Shown here: piece after piece, positions 12,638-25,928 of the stretch
How the letters are laid out: the number at the start of each line of letters is the position of its first letter
Position numbering within the stretch: the stretch's first letter is position 1
Source: Nissolia schottii
Taxonomy: Eukaryota; Streptophyta; Magnoliopsida; Fabales; Fabaceae
Assembly (NCBI GenBank): GCA_003254905.1
Contig: QANU01112002.1
Location: forward strand, 448,366 to 512,365
Direction: 5' to 3'
Length of the DNA: 64,000 nt
The notes under the pieces: model-generated
Seen by the model: the letters and a program-made list of their open reading frames with translations, nothing else
What the model was told of the DNA's origin: nothing
Database searches by the model: none
Position numbers and translations under genes: made by a program

Positions 12638-13015
12638 GAGTTGGCAATAACCATTGCTAAAATGAGTCTTATTGTGGTCATTTTTTCCATGAGGCTAAAG
12701 GTTTTTCAAGGTAACCTATTCCTTCACTTTGTGCAAACTCTTTGGCAACCAATCGTGCCTTGTGTCTTTCAATAGACCCATCCAATTTATTCTTATTTTA
12801 AAAACGCATTTGCATCCTATTGAATTTTTTTCAGGGGAAAGTCAGTTAGAATCCAAGTTTAGTTAGCATTCAGGGTATCAATTTCATCTTGAATAGCTGT
12901 GGTCCAACACTCATGCTTCATAGTCTCCTTATAGGTTTGAGGTTATGTTTGTAAGAAGGTGATAACTTATCATAGCTAATAACATGTGATAAACAAAATG
13001 AGAACCTATTGAGTC

Positions 13016-15839
13016 TATGATGACACATCTTCCTAAGGACTTTAGGAAGGGTTTAGAGACCTTTGGAATGAATTTTTTTTTTAAAAAGGGCGTTAAGGAG
13101 CTCCAGCGGCTCAGCGTTGGTGCAACTTTAAGTGCTGCAACGACTTGGTGGTTTTTCCCTTACATCGTTTAAGTTGCTTTGGGGAGTGGTTTTGCTCCCC
13201 TATAAATAGAGACCCCCATTAGAGCTTCAATTACTAATTTCCTTCAGAGCTCATGAGGTTTCACCCATTGTTGGGACTTTTGGCTCAAGTATTCTTTTTT
13301 GGAGAAGCAGTGCTTCCACTTAAGATGTCGACGCTATGCTACTTGCAGCTTCCAGTGTAGTGCTCCTCAGTCTTCATCCTTTCCAGGTGAGTAGAGGTCC
13401 AAGTGCATTGATGGTGTGTTGTTTTGCGATCTGTAAATCGAGTTAGTTTTTATTTACTATTTTAGTTTATTTAGTTGGTTAGTTAATTAATTTACTTTTT
13501 TTATTTATTTTGTTATTTATTTATACGCCCAATGTTGCTTAGTGATTGCATGTATAGGCTTAGGGAGAGACTTATATACTTAGATATGACATGTCAGGAT
13601 TATGCTAGGCTTTCCATAATTGGTAGTAACATGGGTTATGCAGATATAATGATAAATTCAGTATGCGAGTGTCGTAGTTAAATCACTTAGATAATTAACA
13701 ACATAATCAATATACCATGTGAATCTTAAGATAGCAAACTTAGAATTCCATAAGTAATTAGATCAACTGTATAGGATTAGTACCTTGCACAAGTCTAGCA
13801 TACTTAGTAAGCTCAATCCCTAAATTTAGCATATCTATAGACTCGGTTATCCAGCACAGTTCCCACAGTCGAAAGGTAGTCCGAAAACAGTAAACATCAT
13901 GGATACGTCAGCATAATTTATAGTTTTAGGATAGTTAGTCGGCATAGTAATAACCATCAGTAAACCTCAATAGTTAGTTCGCAGCAGTAGCACTTTTATC
14001 CTAAGGTTATGACAGTTAGCTCAGCCTATACCCAATAAACCCTTAATGATCATCTAGTAGCCCGTAGTCAACCATAATAGGGTAACTAGTTGAGCATAGA
14101 CGCCATGAACCCATGATAACCGTAGGATAATAAGTTGGTTAAGTCATGTCAGTTAGGTGAAGTTAGGCAACTGTTACCAATGCGTCATTCCAATATAGCT
14201 AGTGGCCATGCGACAGTAGTAACCGTATAGTTAGACAGTATAACTGTAGTCGAGTACCCAACTGGTATAGACGTAGCCTCAGTGTTAGAGGTTAGACCAG
14301 CTAGTCAGCATAATTAAGATAGATCAACTGGTCAGTAGCAATAAGGTAGAGTTGTCGTAGGATGCTAGAACCATAATTCAATATAGTCATCCTAAAGTTG
14401 TCAATCGCCATAAGATCATAGCTAGCTTAGCCATAAAAGATTATGGTTGAGGTCAGAGTAGCCAGTTCTCGTGTAGGTAGTTGAACCAACGTAAGGTATC
14501 AAACTAGTTAGCTAGTGTCACCAGCCAAAGTAGGAGGCCCAGTCAGCCAATACAAACAGTTAGGGTAACTAGCAGTCATTTGTTAGCCGTTAGTCAGTTA
14601 GTGTTAGAGGGGAAAACAACAACCCTTAGCTTCGTCAAAATATTCAGATAAGAAATGAACTAGACGTAATAATCAGTAACCTCTTAGTGTGACATGCAAA
14701 CGATAGAAAAAAAACATAGATAATCCAGTAACCCATATAACTAGTAAGAACTATGAATATACAGATCAGTAGTAGTAGTTTAGGATTCTGCTAAATAGAG
14801 AGTATTTAGATAATGTGCATGTGATTTTTTGTGTGTAACTTATTGTGTTTGTGACCCAGTGCAGACTAGAAGGGAAAATTGTCTTAATACACCATAAGAC
14901 CATGCATCTAGGTTGTGACCTTATATCTACTTTGCTTGTTGGCACGAGTTTAGCATACTCGGTGAGTCTTAGACACGGGTTCAACATACCCATAGATCCT
15001 TAGTGTACTATACAGGTTCAACATACCTTTCACTATGTCGCAGGGATATGTCTTGGCAAATAAGGGTTGACTCATTCCTCATTGATTGAGGTTGAAACCC
15101 ATTTCTCCTAGACCTCTCATGAGGAGGTGGATAGATTCAGTATCAGTAGACCACATGGCATCTCAAATCAACTACTAATGATCCGCGTGACACCATCGTT
15201 CAACTAGGCAAGTTGTCCAGATACACTGTAACACCTAACATACCTTTCAGCAGCTCAATAGTAGTGTGAATAGTACGCCAATGCTTATATATAGTTATTT
15301 GTTGCAATGTTTCCATTTATCTTAGTATACTTTGAACTATATATGCCATGTTAGTACTCTATATGTATACATGTATTATTTTGTTATTATTTTATTGTTA
15401 ATGCATGATTGATAATGTTTTATTATATGCTATATGGTGTGGTACCGTGTACCCATTCATTGAGTGATGAACTCACCCTTCATCTATTTGTTTCAGACAT
15501 ATGAATACGTAGAGTTGAACCTTTAGTGCAGTGGCAGTACCAACCTTCGAGTTAGTGGTGAGCTTTGTTTTGTAGGGGAGAAATCAACGTGTCAGTTAGT
15601 AGTTACTATAATGGGTCACAGGCAGCGTCTTTTGATGTTCTGCTTAGTAGAATTAGCGGCATAACTTATATTCAGTTATAAATGTACAAATAGTTGTCAT
15701 GCTTTCATTTGTAAGAAGAAATAGTTTAAAATACAATTAATTTATTTATATTATTATGGATGATCACCTTTTAGCACGTTTAGAGGTGGGCAAGGGAACT
15801 AGTACCTTGCGCGCTAGTTTTGACTTTCGGGTCGTGACA
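13016..15839 (+). mobile_element. Solo LTR (2.8 kb) of a Ty3-gypsy-type element, nested in the copia element
   Basis: The insert is flanked by a 5-bp duplication GAGTC at 13011-13015 and 15840-15844. Removing it rejoins the minus-strand copia sequence. It ends in CGGGTCGTGACA, the usual 3' terminus of plant chromovirus-type gypsy LTRs. A CTATAAATAGAG promoter box lies at about 13200-13211. No PBS, gag or pol is present, so it is a solo LTR left by recombination between two LTRs. The 5' end reads TATGATGACACA, so the canonical TG lies 2 bp inside the duplication. The stretch 13640-14640 is rich in short degenerate TTAG and CAGTAG-type repeats. LTRs of 2-4 kb are known in Tekay/Del elements; the lineage is inferred. 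Confidence 0.75.
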
Positions 15840-15951
15840 GAGTCTTAGTTGTTGCAATTTGAGGTCGAGTTGCAATGAAAGTCTTGTATATAGGAAAGTT
15901 TCTTCCTAACTCTCTTTGAGTGTCTAAGCTGAAGTAGTCATGTTTGGGTGG

Positions 15952-16350
15952 TTAGGATACTGTTAGGGCTGAGACAGGGGGTATGGCTAGATACAAGTAT
16001 GACAGACAATGCAAAATCAATGGCAGATGATGCAAGTAATGCAAAAGGTTGTATTTTTTTAGGAGAATGGTGGGTGGTAGTGGATGTGGAATGTGATGTG
16101 TGCTGGAATTTGTGATAGGAAATTCCCATATTGGTGCATTGAAGGAAGGTTGTGAAGGCATGGATGAGGAAGATGTAGATGAGGAATTTGTTTGTGATGC
16201 AAGGGATGTATGATGAAATGGAAAAATGTTTTTATGAAACAAAACATGTCTAGATAGGAAAAATTCTTTTGTATGTAAGTCAAACAAAACGAAGCCTTTT
16301 GTACCCTTTTTATATACTAGAAAAATACATTTTCTAGCTCTTGAATCCAT
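15952..16350 (-). pseudogene. Copia integrase C-terminal region fragment
   Basis: Minus-strand frame reading SRARKCIFLVYKKGTKGF then HTKEFFLSRHVLFHKNIFPF. This is the conserved post-integrase block (K-C-x-F-x-G-Y followed by SRDVxFxE) of plant copia polyproteins. It is followed by a Ser/His/Pro-rich linker. It is open only because this part has few stops; the surrounding element is broken. Confidence 0.75.
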
Positions 16351-17948
16351 TTTCTTGCTATGTGCAATTGGTGTTGTGGCAAAACAAAGTGATCCAAAAA
16401 CCTTAAGGTGTGTGAAGTTAGGAAGTTTGTTATGGAGAATCTAATAATGACTCTTATTAGCTAAGGTTTTGCTAGGTAGCCTATTCGGAAGAAACACAGA
16501 ATATCCTACAACATAGTTCCAAAAACTCATTGGAGGCATAAAATTAGCCACATTAAATTCCTGACCATTTTCAAACCGAATGACTTTTACCATTTTATCA
16601 TGTTGTGTGTGAATCATGGTAACAAAATTTTGCAGCAGTAACCTAGTGTTAGATTTTAGTTTCATGAAAAAGGTCTAGATAAAGCGAAATTTGTCACCAA
16701 CGATAGTAAGAAAATATTTGTGACCAAACATTGATGGGAAACTAAAAGGTCCCCATATGTCAACATGTATTAAGTCAAAGCAAGCAGCAGAAACAATATT
16801 ACTATCAAGAAATGACAATTTTTTCATTTTTGCACAATGACATATATCATGTTGGATTATTACAAACTTTGATGGCAGAAAATAACATGACTTATTTAAT
16901 GCATGAAACTTTTCAGATGATGTATGTCCTAGTTTAGAATGCCAAAGATTTGAGACATTTAGAGTATGTACATTACAGGTAGTAAAGGGAACCTTTGATG
17001 GCTCAATACTAACAGATGGAACTCTTGGGGGGTGCTTCCAGCTTCATTGCATAGTGGCAATTGAGAAGACTAGAAATACTAATCATTCTTAGGGAAATTA
17101 TCTCTTGAATGTCACATTTATTAGAAAAGAAAGTTACCATGTCGCCAAGGGATGAGGTAAGATTAGAAACAGATATTAGATTAAAAGAAAATTGTGGAAT
17201 AAACAAAACATTAGTAAGCTAAAAGAGTTTGAAAAATATGATAGTTCCTGAGTAATTAGCTAGGACTGTGTTCCCATATTGTAGATGAACAAAGATGGGT
17301 TGGATTTTTCTGTAACTATAGAAATTAGACAAGGAGAAATAGACATGGTGATTTAAAACTCATGTGTCTAATATCCAGGAATTTTCTCTTCTACCACAAA
17401 AAAAGAGCAAATAAGGGCAATTTGAGGGGTGGTTGTGATGTGGTTTGCCAGATGGGAGGATGATGGTTGAGACTCAAATTGCTGAAGCAAAGCTAGCAAC
17501 TTCAATTGTTGTTTCTTAGTGAAAATGAGCTCTTCATCTTGTTGAGAATTCTCATTTTGGGAAGCACAATCATCAACAAAAACTCCTTCATCATTTTTCT
17601 AGGAGTGAATGGCATTGATGTGGATGGCATTCTTGCCTTTGTAGTTTGGGAGGTAACCATATTTCTCGAAGCACATGTCAATAGTGCGGCCAGGTTTGTT
17701 GCAATATGAACGGTGCATCCTACCTCTTCCTCTTCCAAGAACACGTCGACCATTCATGGTGGAGGATTGGCCACGGGCACCTCTTCTTCGTGTAGAGACA
17801 CTACCTCTTCCTCGAGATTGTGTGCTAGTTTAGCCTTGATAGCCAATAGTAAATAAAGTGACAGATTGTTGATAATCGGTTTGGAATTGCCGTTCTTGTT
17901 CAATGAGGAGGGAAAAAAATGTATTGATCTTAGGTAATGGCTTCATCA

Positions 17949-18269
17949 TCATAACTTGTGAACGCACATGAGTATATTACTCATTTCATCCTTTAATGAA
18001 ATGCACAACATATCTCTCTTTCTATATCTATGAATGACCCTCAAACCACAATTACATGGAACATTGCAAGAACAATTTGGTATAGGTTGGAAACTTTCTA
18101 ATTCTTCCCATATGGCTTTCACCTTAGTGAAATAGGAACTGATTTTGAGCTCACCTTGCCGAATTGAGTAAAGTTCTTCTTGAAGAAAAACATTGCAAAA
18201 GATATCCCCTTGATAATAACAATAACGAAAATCCTTCCAAAGCTTGTGACAATCGCCAATCCAGATCAC
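17949..18269 (-). pseudogene. Copia gag fragment
   Basis: Minus-strand frame with LWKDFRYCYYQGDIFCN, LQEELYSIRQGELKISSYF and WEELESFQPIPNCSC, the UBN2-type gag of plant copia elements. A CCHC-like zinc knuckle follows farther on at about 17640-17740 in another frame. Part of the truncated element, not an independent gene. Confidence 0.75.
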
Positions 18270-18737
18270 TCTTTGATAGATCTCAAGGGTTAGAGATTGA
18301 GTGATCCACCAATGATGTACGTGTTACAACGATCCCAAGCGTCGAAGAGAGCATCATCTTTCGATGGTTTTAGATTCATACCATTGATAAAACATAATTT
18401 GTTCTTGGATATGAGAGCAAGAACACATTGCGAACTCCCATTGATGATAATTTTGTGAACTAAGCTTAGTTGATGTGATTGTGATGTCGGAGTTCTAGCT
18501 AGGGTGGATGAAGTACGAGTTCATGGGATCGAGCATTGAACTCGAACCAGGAGGTGCGACCAGAGTGGAATCAACCCTTGCATGTGGAATTAGAGCTAGA
18601 AATGGAGTTGGAAATGAAACTTGAATCATATTTGGTACTTGAGTCGCCCTGATCAAGAATTAATGAATGATCAAGAATAAGGAATTGAATACATGAATCA
18701 AAGCAAAACCAATGAATCAAACTGATACCATAACAAT

Positions 18738-18987
18738 TGTAGATTTCTTGTGGATTAACTACACAAGAAGCTTGCCAAAGATTGAAGAGAATTTGAGATT
18801 GAATTAGAGTGAAGAGAGAGAAGAAGAGAGAAAGGGAGAAAATGAAAAATCAAAATTTGGTTTCTGCACCTCAGAGCAAAGTCTGTTAGTTCATTCATTA
18901 GAGAAATGAGCAAGCTAAACTTTAAAATCTACTTGAGCTACTTTATATACAAGTTCGTTGCACAACTAACTGAATAACCAACTAACA
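18738..18987 (-). repeat. 5' LTR of the copia element (250 bp)
   Basis: In minus sense it starts TGTTAGTTGGTTATTC and ends AAATCTACA, giving the canonical TG...CA ends. The primer-binding site lies just below at about 18711-18733. No second LTR is present near 12 kb, so the two ends cannot be compared to date the insertion. Confidence 0.8.
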
Positions 18988-20975
18988 ATAATTATAGCTA
19001 ATTATCTAACTTACTTAGCTATGATATGAGACGTAACTTAGGGGATTGGGCCACCGTTGTTACGATTGGCCCAATGTTTGGGCTTTGATGGGGCTAGGTG
19101 ATAAAAAATGTATGTAAAAAAAATGCTTCTTTTTTTTTAAGTGTACAATGCTCCACTTCTAAAATAAATAGAAATAGAACTAGTTTTTAGTAAAAGTACC
19201 TTATAAGAGTAAAATAAAACTTTAAAAAAAAATTATATTAAAAAAATTTAAGTAAAAAAAAGTATTTTTTAAGTCAATCCAAACAGATCTATACACTTAT
19301 TAAAATTAAATTCATCTAATTAATTTCAATTTCAAATTTTGACAAATGTACACAAGAGATAAATATAAAAATAAGTTACACTAAAAAGTAATCATCCAAA
19401 CATTTCTCCATAATATAATATCAAGTTGTATGCAACTCTCACACTCAACTGAATATAATAAAATTAATGTATATTAATCACCCAACTTAATTAAGAGAAA
19501 CTGCATTCAAGCCAATATCTCCACCATAACTCAAATGCTAATTGAGAAATTATATAGTATTAATAAAGCACCGAATTGAATTATGCTCTAACCAATAATA
19601 GAATGATATTTCAGCTTTGCGCGTACGCAACCATAATTTCTCTATGCTAGTTAAACCTCTTTTGGCATTTTGTAAATGAAGGACAAAAGGCTGAGTCACT
19701 TTCAACAAAGTAGTTCTAAGATTGAAAGTAACTGAGATAAGAATAGTTGGCTTCTTTTGCCCTCCACGCTCCTTAAAACAAGCAGCGACAAAATATGAGT
19801 CCCTTTGACACGTTTTTTCTCTCCCTATTAATCTCTCTATCTCTATCTCTCTCTATTAATCATTTCCGAATTCATTTTTTGGGTCTAAAACAAAAACCTC
19901 TTTTATGACATAGAGTACATCACATGATACAGCTAGCTATAGTGTGTCAAGGAAGTGTGTTGAATTAATTCACGAAAGGAAGGAAGACCAAAACGGAAAG
20001 GATAACAGAGAAGATAAAAATTAGTCAGTTATTCATATAAGTCATTTTTTATTTTTGAAATGCACACTTCAAATAATGTATATAGATGTAATTTAGTTTA
20101 GAGACGTTACTTTATTTGAATGATGCATCTAAAATTCAAAAATGACTTATAAGAGTAAGAAGTTATATATCTTTTCTACCTATAGTAATAAGGTCCTTTT
20201 AAAAAAAACAATTTGTTCACAAATATCTATCATTTTAAGATTTTAAGATAGTATTAATTTTTCAATTTTACTCTTATTTATATTCTCTCACATACTCATC
20301 AATGTTTCACAATTTTTTTTAAATATTCACAAGAGCAATTTTGTCAAATATATGTAAATATTGTCTATTTAATAAAATTTTAATGATTCAATACTCTATG
20401 TGCAAAAACTTTAAAAAACAGATATTAGTAGACAAGAGGAGTTAATTGTTATGCACTAACTTTATAGTACTATCATCTAATCAAACTATTTCATATGTAT
20501 TATTTTTTATATAATGGATAAGAGAGTCAATTATTTTTATTTGTATGACAAAATTTAATTAAATGACATAAGAAATAACAGTTAAATTTTATATATAATT
20601 CTAAGTCGGCCTTATGATCTCATGTTTTTCTTCACGCAAGTAGCCTAAATGTGGAGGTTAAGCCTTTGCTCCCTAGCGTGGCTTTTAAGCCATCTTCTTT
20701 CCATTTAAACCCCTCATTAATTTTTCTAGCCCCACCAAGCCCTAAATTACTACAAACAATTACACCATTTCTCTTCCTTTCTTAATTTCCATCCCTCTCT
20801 CCCCTCTTCTCTTCTATGTCTTCCCTCCCTCCTTCCTTCAAAGGCTATGCTCACATTAAAACCCCTAGTTTTTTGACCTACTTACTATACATGTCCTTCA
20901 ACATCTTTCCCTAAAGAGATATACTCATTAAAACAAAAAAATAAAAATAAAAAAAATAAAAGTTTCCCATCAAAG
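18988..20975. other. Spacer and promoter region of the LBD18-like gene
   Basis: AT-rich spacer. A CT-rich microsatellite (CTCTATCTCT-type units) lies at about 19825-19860, and a pyrimidine-rich tract at 20765-20850 is probably part of the 5' UTR or core promoter. No other gene is supported. No canonical auxin-response TGTCTC box was noticed in the proximal part. Confidence 0.5.
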
Positions 20976-23900
20976 ATGAGTGTAAACTGTGGCGGCGGTA
21001 ATGGGGGAGGCAGCGGTGGCGGAAGCAATAATGGAAGCCCTTGTGGCGCCTGCAAGTTCCTGAGGAGGAAGTGCGTAGTGGGATGCATTTTTGCTCCGTA
21101 TTTTGATGCGGAGCAAGGTGCATCCCACTTCGCGGCAGTGCACAAGGTGTTTGGGGCGAGCAATGTGTCCAAGCTTCTGCTCAACCTTCCGATTCATAGG
21201 AGGCTTGATGCGGTGATCACCATTTGCTACGAGGCACAGTCGCGATTAAGAGACCCTATCTATGGTTGTGTTGCACACATCTTTTCACTTCAACAACAGG
21301 TAATTATAGATTAATTGTGGATTGTGAGTGAGATCTTTTAATTGTCGTTAATCATGCGATTTTTTTGTTTTATAAAGGATGAAGATTTGGTTGTTCTTAG
21401 CATATCTATCATATTCACTGTTTGCTTCTTTAGGTATCTTAAGTTAGGCTAATCTTAGAAAATGGCCGATTTTTTATCATCCTTTTTTTTACTCGAGAAT
21501 TAGATTGAAAAAAACTATATTTACAATTAAGGTAGTAGATTGTGAGTGTAACGGGTATTTTCTTTTGCTATTTATTAATTTGGATTAAGTTATCCCAGAA
21601 ACTGCAAAACCACATATATGATTCATGTAACCCCTTTCTTTTTTGTTTAATTTGTTTGTTAGCTAATAAATGAGAATGGAATTAACCACCCCCCTTCCAT
21701 TTTCTGATGTTCACTTCAGTTTTGGATGGTTTTCATGCTCATTTTGCTACCTAAATTTGTACAAATTAAGGGAAATAAAGGAGAGACTGAAATTGGTTTT
21801 ATTACTAATACTATATATTATTCTGGAAGTTGAAATTAATTCAGGAAAAGCCTCTAAACTAATTTATATGAAGATATGGATCTCAATTTTATATAAACAA
21901 GTAATTTTTTTTCTTCATTCGTTCAAAAATAACGCTAGTAGTCCTTTGTTCCCTCTGATCGAAGGAGGAATGAACGTTGAGTTTGGGGAAATGGGAAAAC
22001 ACAGGTAGAGAGCTTTGCCTAGTCATGGAAACTTGGAGGGGACAGCTTCTAAGCAATTTTACTGAAATTCTTAAATTGATTAACAAATGATATGGTCGGT
22101 TGTAACATAAATGAATGGTCTATGGCAAGACATTAATTAAGTCCTTGGGCTTTTGCTGGTTTTAGGGGGGGATGGTCGGTTAGTTCCTGGGGTCTAATTA
22201 AGAACTTCAAAAAAAATAACGATAGAATTAATTAAGCAATTTTGATATAGGCAAAGTTGAATTAAGTTCATAGTATTTTTGTCCCTATCTTTTTATGTAA
22301 GATGACCAAAATACTTATAAAAAAATAAACTCAGAAAAACTCCTGCTCATTTTCTTTTGAATAAAGCTATATATAAAACAATGTGTAGCTCTAGCTTTAC
22401 TAGACATGGAAATGTGGCGTGAGGTTCACTTAAAAGGATACACTATATAGTGCGATGAAACTCTCAGTTGTATTTTTCTGATCATTTTCTTTTGAGTGAA
22501 GTTAAACGGTTTCAAATTTACAGCCTGGATTGTATTAAACATGTAACATATGGCATATGATCCATCTGTTACAACACAAGCTATATGACAATTTCATTTC
22601 CCTTCCTTTAATAATTGGGGTGGAGTGCAAGAAAGATAATTGAGACATCCTAATCTTAAAAACAACTCAAAACTAAGAATTTTTATTATACTATGGATTT
22701 TTTCTGTTTCCATTTTGTTAGGCCTTTGTAAATTTGTTTTGCAATAATAATATACGCATTTCTTGTATATAATGCTCATTTGCAGATGAAGAACAACCTG
22801 AATTAAGAGCAAAGACATGATTATGTGCATGGTTATTCAATTGCTTTTACCTGTGGGAAAAAAAATACTTTTTTCAACCAAACAAATACTTGGACTAGTG
22901 AAACAATATATATACACACACGATAAAGATAATTAAAAGCATTATGAGAAAACATGCTTGAATGAGTGTATACAATTGGCTTTAGGATATATACGTACTT
23001 TCATGTGACTATTAGTTAATTAGTAACTCTATCTTAAAAATTTAAGATTTCATGTAGTATTCAATATATTATAACTATTTAATTCCGATGCTTAATTTGA
23101 TGCACAATATTGGTCACTCTCAGAAAGTTATTGCTAAATAAAATTAAACTTCAAGTTATATCATAAAGATAACCGATCTTTCAGAGGAGCATATGGTATT
23201 TAGAATATATATTGTCTTCCTTCCAAGTGCAATTTTCCCAACCAAGCGACACTATGTTTGCATAAAACGTTTGCCTTTTCATAAACGTGACATTATGAAT
23301 AATTGTTTTATTATTATAACATTAATTTTATATATATTTCTCCATGTGTACTTTTAGTAATTGGTTTTATATAAAAATTATCTATCAAGAGAAAATAGTA
23401 GTATAATATGGAGGAGGAAGTATGTGTTTGACAAAAATTAAAGAATAAATGAGTATTGATATTTTGACCGATCAACAACATGCAAAAAAATATATAAATT
23501 CATTGATTTAATTTTTCGAAATAACAATGAAACTTAAACTAACAATGTATCTCTCAATTTTTTCATGTTCATGACATATTCTCCTTATTTGTTCTATAGG
23601 TGTTGAGTTTACAAGCAGAACTATCCTACTTACAAGGCCACCTTGCTACAATGGAGCTACCTCACCAACCACCATCCATTCCTCCGCCACAACCTGCCGT
23701 CGCGCCTCCCGTATTCTCAATTACCGACATGCCAACGGCCGTTACCACCACTGTGGCCGCTACATCCATGCCGGCCACATATGATGTGTCATCACTATTT
23801 GATCCATCAATGATGGCCCAATCTTCTTGGGCCATGCAACAGAGGGCCATGATGGATCCACGTCATCAATACTTGGTTGCGGCCCCATTGGCTCCCATCG

Positions 23901-24016
23901 GCGGTGTTGACCTTCAAGCAGTGGCACGTGAGCTCATGCAAAGACATGTGCCTCCAATTACTGCACCTCCAGCACCCAATGCCTCATCATCATCTCCATC
24001 ACTTTCTTCCAAGTGA
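20976..24016 (+). CDS. LBD18-like: LOB-domain transcription factor, LBD18-like (class I)
   Basis: Plant-specific nuclear DNA-binding protein. LBD18 acts downstream of auxin in lateral-root formation and in tracheary-element differentiation. Exons 20976-21299 and 23600-24016 are joined across a 2300-bp intron (CAG|GTAATT ... TATAG|GTG) to give 246 aa. After a Gly/Ser/Asn-rich leader, the zinc-finger-like C-block C-x2-C-x6-C-x3-C occupies residues 23-37 ([15 protein letters not shown]). The GAS block spans about 52-72 ([13 protein letters not shown]) and DPIYGC lies at 93-98. A coiled coil of the form L-x6-L-x3-L-x6-L is at L105, L112, L116 and L123; the intron splits it after residue 108. The tail has LBD18-type blocks ([30 protein letters not shown]), which set it apart from LBD30. 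All signature residues are intact. Confidence 0.93.
21300..23599 (+). other. Intron of the LBD18-like gene
   Basis: AT-rich intron of 2300 bp. Short open frames inside it are not conserved. I saw no mobile element with clear ends. Confidence 0.8.
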
Positions 24017-25427
24017 CCATCAAAAATCAAGATTTGCATCTTTTGACTTTAACAACTGATCTTTAATTTTGATTTTGGTTGATCGTTTGGAAAACTAGGA
24101 AAGGCCTAAGGATCTTTAAATTTTCATGGGGGAATGTTTGAATGAGCAAAGTAATTGCTCTATTCTGACTATATAAATATTAATTATTCCTCCATCCTTC
24201 TTAATACTAGGCAGTAGGTAGTGAACTTATTATCAACGTAGACATGCATGGTTAACTAATCAAATTTCAAATTTCTTTTATATTCGCATCAAGTTGATAT
24301 AGTGTAATATGTGGCGCTTTAGTGAGTAATTCTGTTATATTTGGCTAATAATGAATGAATCAAACCTTTTGACATGTTACAATTTTTGTCGTTCGTATAG
24401 AAATTTGGTTAATATAACTCGAGTTTTCTTTTCCTTTTTCTTTAAAGCCTTCTAGTTGAAACATGTTCTCCTCTTTAAGTTAAAAAAAAAAAAAGATTTT
24501 ACATTTAATTTTTCAAGATATAGAACAAATTTACGTAGTTACGACTATTTTAATACTGCTAAGACTAACTATCAAAAGAAATATCTCATGGAAATCAATG
24601 TCTTCTTTGTAAATAATACCATTTGGCTAGTACCTAGTCTTGTACAATATTAATGTTCCACTTGAGCACTATCATGTTGTTAATTTGATCTTATAGACCC
24701 ACCATGTATTATAAATGACTTTCCAACCCATTAAAAGTGCAAAACAAGTTTTCATCATGACTAGTAATTTTTAGGTAAGGCTTCTATTTGTTCTTATATT
24801 GTTGTATTTACAGATGAGCATTTGGATTACTCAGAGCTTCTTAAAAGGTTGATGCCCCCTCCCTTTTGCTAAAAGACAATATATGTATTAAGAACATGCT
24901 TCTCTGGCCGATCTGTTGGTATTTTTTTATTTTTATTTTTTTAGATTTGGTATTACTGTTTTTTTTAATTTTCCAGATTTACTGGATGAAACAAAGGGAG
25001 GAGAGTGCTGGAGGCATGGGTCATTGAGGTTGGAGGGTAATGGGAGGCGGATGACGCCAACGGCAAAGGTGAGGTCAGATGGCTTATGGGGGGGGTGGTC
25101 GCGAAAGTGTCGGCGGCGCTCCTGGCGGCGGTGGTAGTGAGGATAAGAATATAGTGACAAGGTAGTGAGGGTTAGGAGGGTTGAATAGGAAATAAAGTTT
25201 AAACATAACAATTCAATTGTTTTTTAAATTAATCATATAATTACTTACACATAATTAAGTAATCTTTATTTTAAACAAAACTTTAATTGATGTTCATCCT
25301 CGCCATTGGTTTGTACTTTCAATGGTTGAGATTCAAAGACCGACCATTTTGGTCCCTAACTCCACCCTCCCCATACAAGTCTTTTCCTATGCATGTATTG
25401 TGCTTGTCATAACGTAGTCTTAACTGC
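24017..25427. other. LBD18-like 3' UTR and spacer
   Basis: The first few hundred bases should be the 3' UTR. A GC-richer patch at about 25000-25140 (GGCGG-type units) has an open frame on each strand but no recognised domain, and looks like a repeat fragment. Confidence 0.45.
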
Positions 25428-25428
25428 A

Positions 25429-25755
25429 CTACAAGAAAACACTAATTTGTGGCAGAAAAATCCACACCAAATCAAGCAAACTCCGTAGTTTGCAGTGGAA
25501 TTAAGTCCCTCTCAAAACCCTCAAAGGAAACAAGCTACAGCGAATTTTGTAGTAGACCTTGCGGCGTAGTGGTTATTCACCACAAATTGGATGACCAATG
25601 GCAATTTGCCGCAAATTTAAAACTTCCATTCATTTTGCCACAAATTGTCCATCGCAAACTTGCGGTGGACAAGCGTTCCTCTAAAAAATTGTGATGGACA
25701 TTCATTATATCACAAATTTGCAGTGAATTTTGTGACGAAATATCTTCTTGTAAAT
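25429..25755. mobile_element. Short CACTA-end non-autonomous element
   Basis: The left end reads CACTACAAGAAAA, the terminal motif of plant CACTA (En/Spm) transposons. The right end near 25740-25755 (CTTCTTGTAA) is a decayed inverted copy. The interior repeats TTTGCGG/CCGCAAA-type blocks in both orientations, which is common in small CACTA derivatives. The usual 3-bp target duplication could not be confirmed, so the right limit is approximate. Confidence 0.5.
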
Positions 25756-25928
25756 TTAAAATTAAAAAAAAAAACATAAATAGTATATTTGCGGCAATAA
25801 AAAGTCTACCAGAAATGGTTATATATTATAGATACACACACTGAATCAACAAATAATTACAATAATAAATTCGGGTTTGATTGGGTGTATATATAATCAC
25901 CCATTAGACAAATAAAAGTTATATATAT

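Larger units (their letters stand above)
12050..18987 (-). mobile_element. Ty1-copia retrotransposon, 3'-truncated and split by a solo LTR
   Basis: On the minus strand the order is LTR, primer-binding site, gag, zinc knuckle, integrase, reverse transcriptase, as in Ty1-copia. The 5' LTR is 18738-18987 (250 bp, minus-sense start TGTTAGTTGG, end TCTACA, TATATAAAG box near 18950). The PBS next to it contains ATGGTATCAG, initiator-Met-tRNA type. Gag is readable at about 17880-18300 (LQEELYSIRQGELKISSYF). The reverse transcriptase at 12035-12640 contains SLYGLRQASRQW and VYIDDLLLTG, the copia YxDD box. The 3' end (RNase H and 3' LTR) is missing after the AYKRLVGQLV block. Many frameshifts and stops show it is dead. 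The body is interrupted at 13016-15839 by a later insertion. Confidence 0.88.

Noticed and set aside
13640-14640. Many TTAG and CAGTAG-type repeats that could suggest a tandem satellite
   Set aside because: The spacing is irregular and the stretch lies wholly inside the solo LTR; it is low-complexity LTR sequence, not an array with a unit.
20885-21197. Antisense open frames across LBD exon 1
   Set aside because: They are shadows of the GC-rich LOB-domain exon on the plus strand, which has clear conserved motifs.
24933-25211. Open frames on both strands in a GC-richer patch
   Set aside because: No domain, no splice context and low-complexity GGCGG composition; more likely a repeat fragment than a gene.
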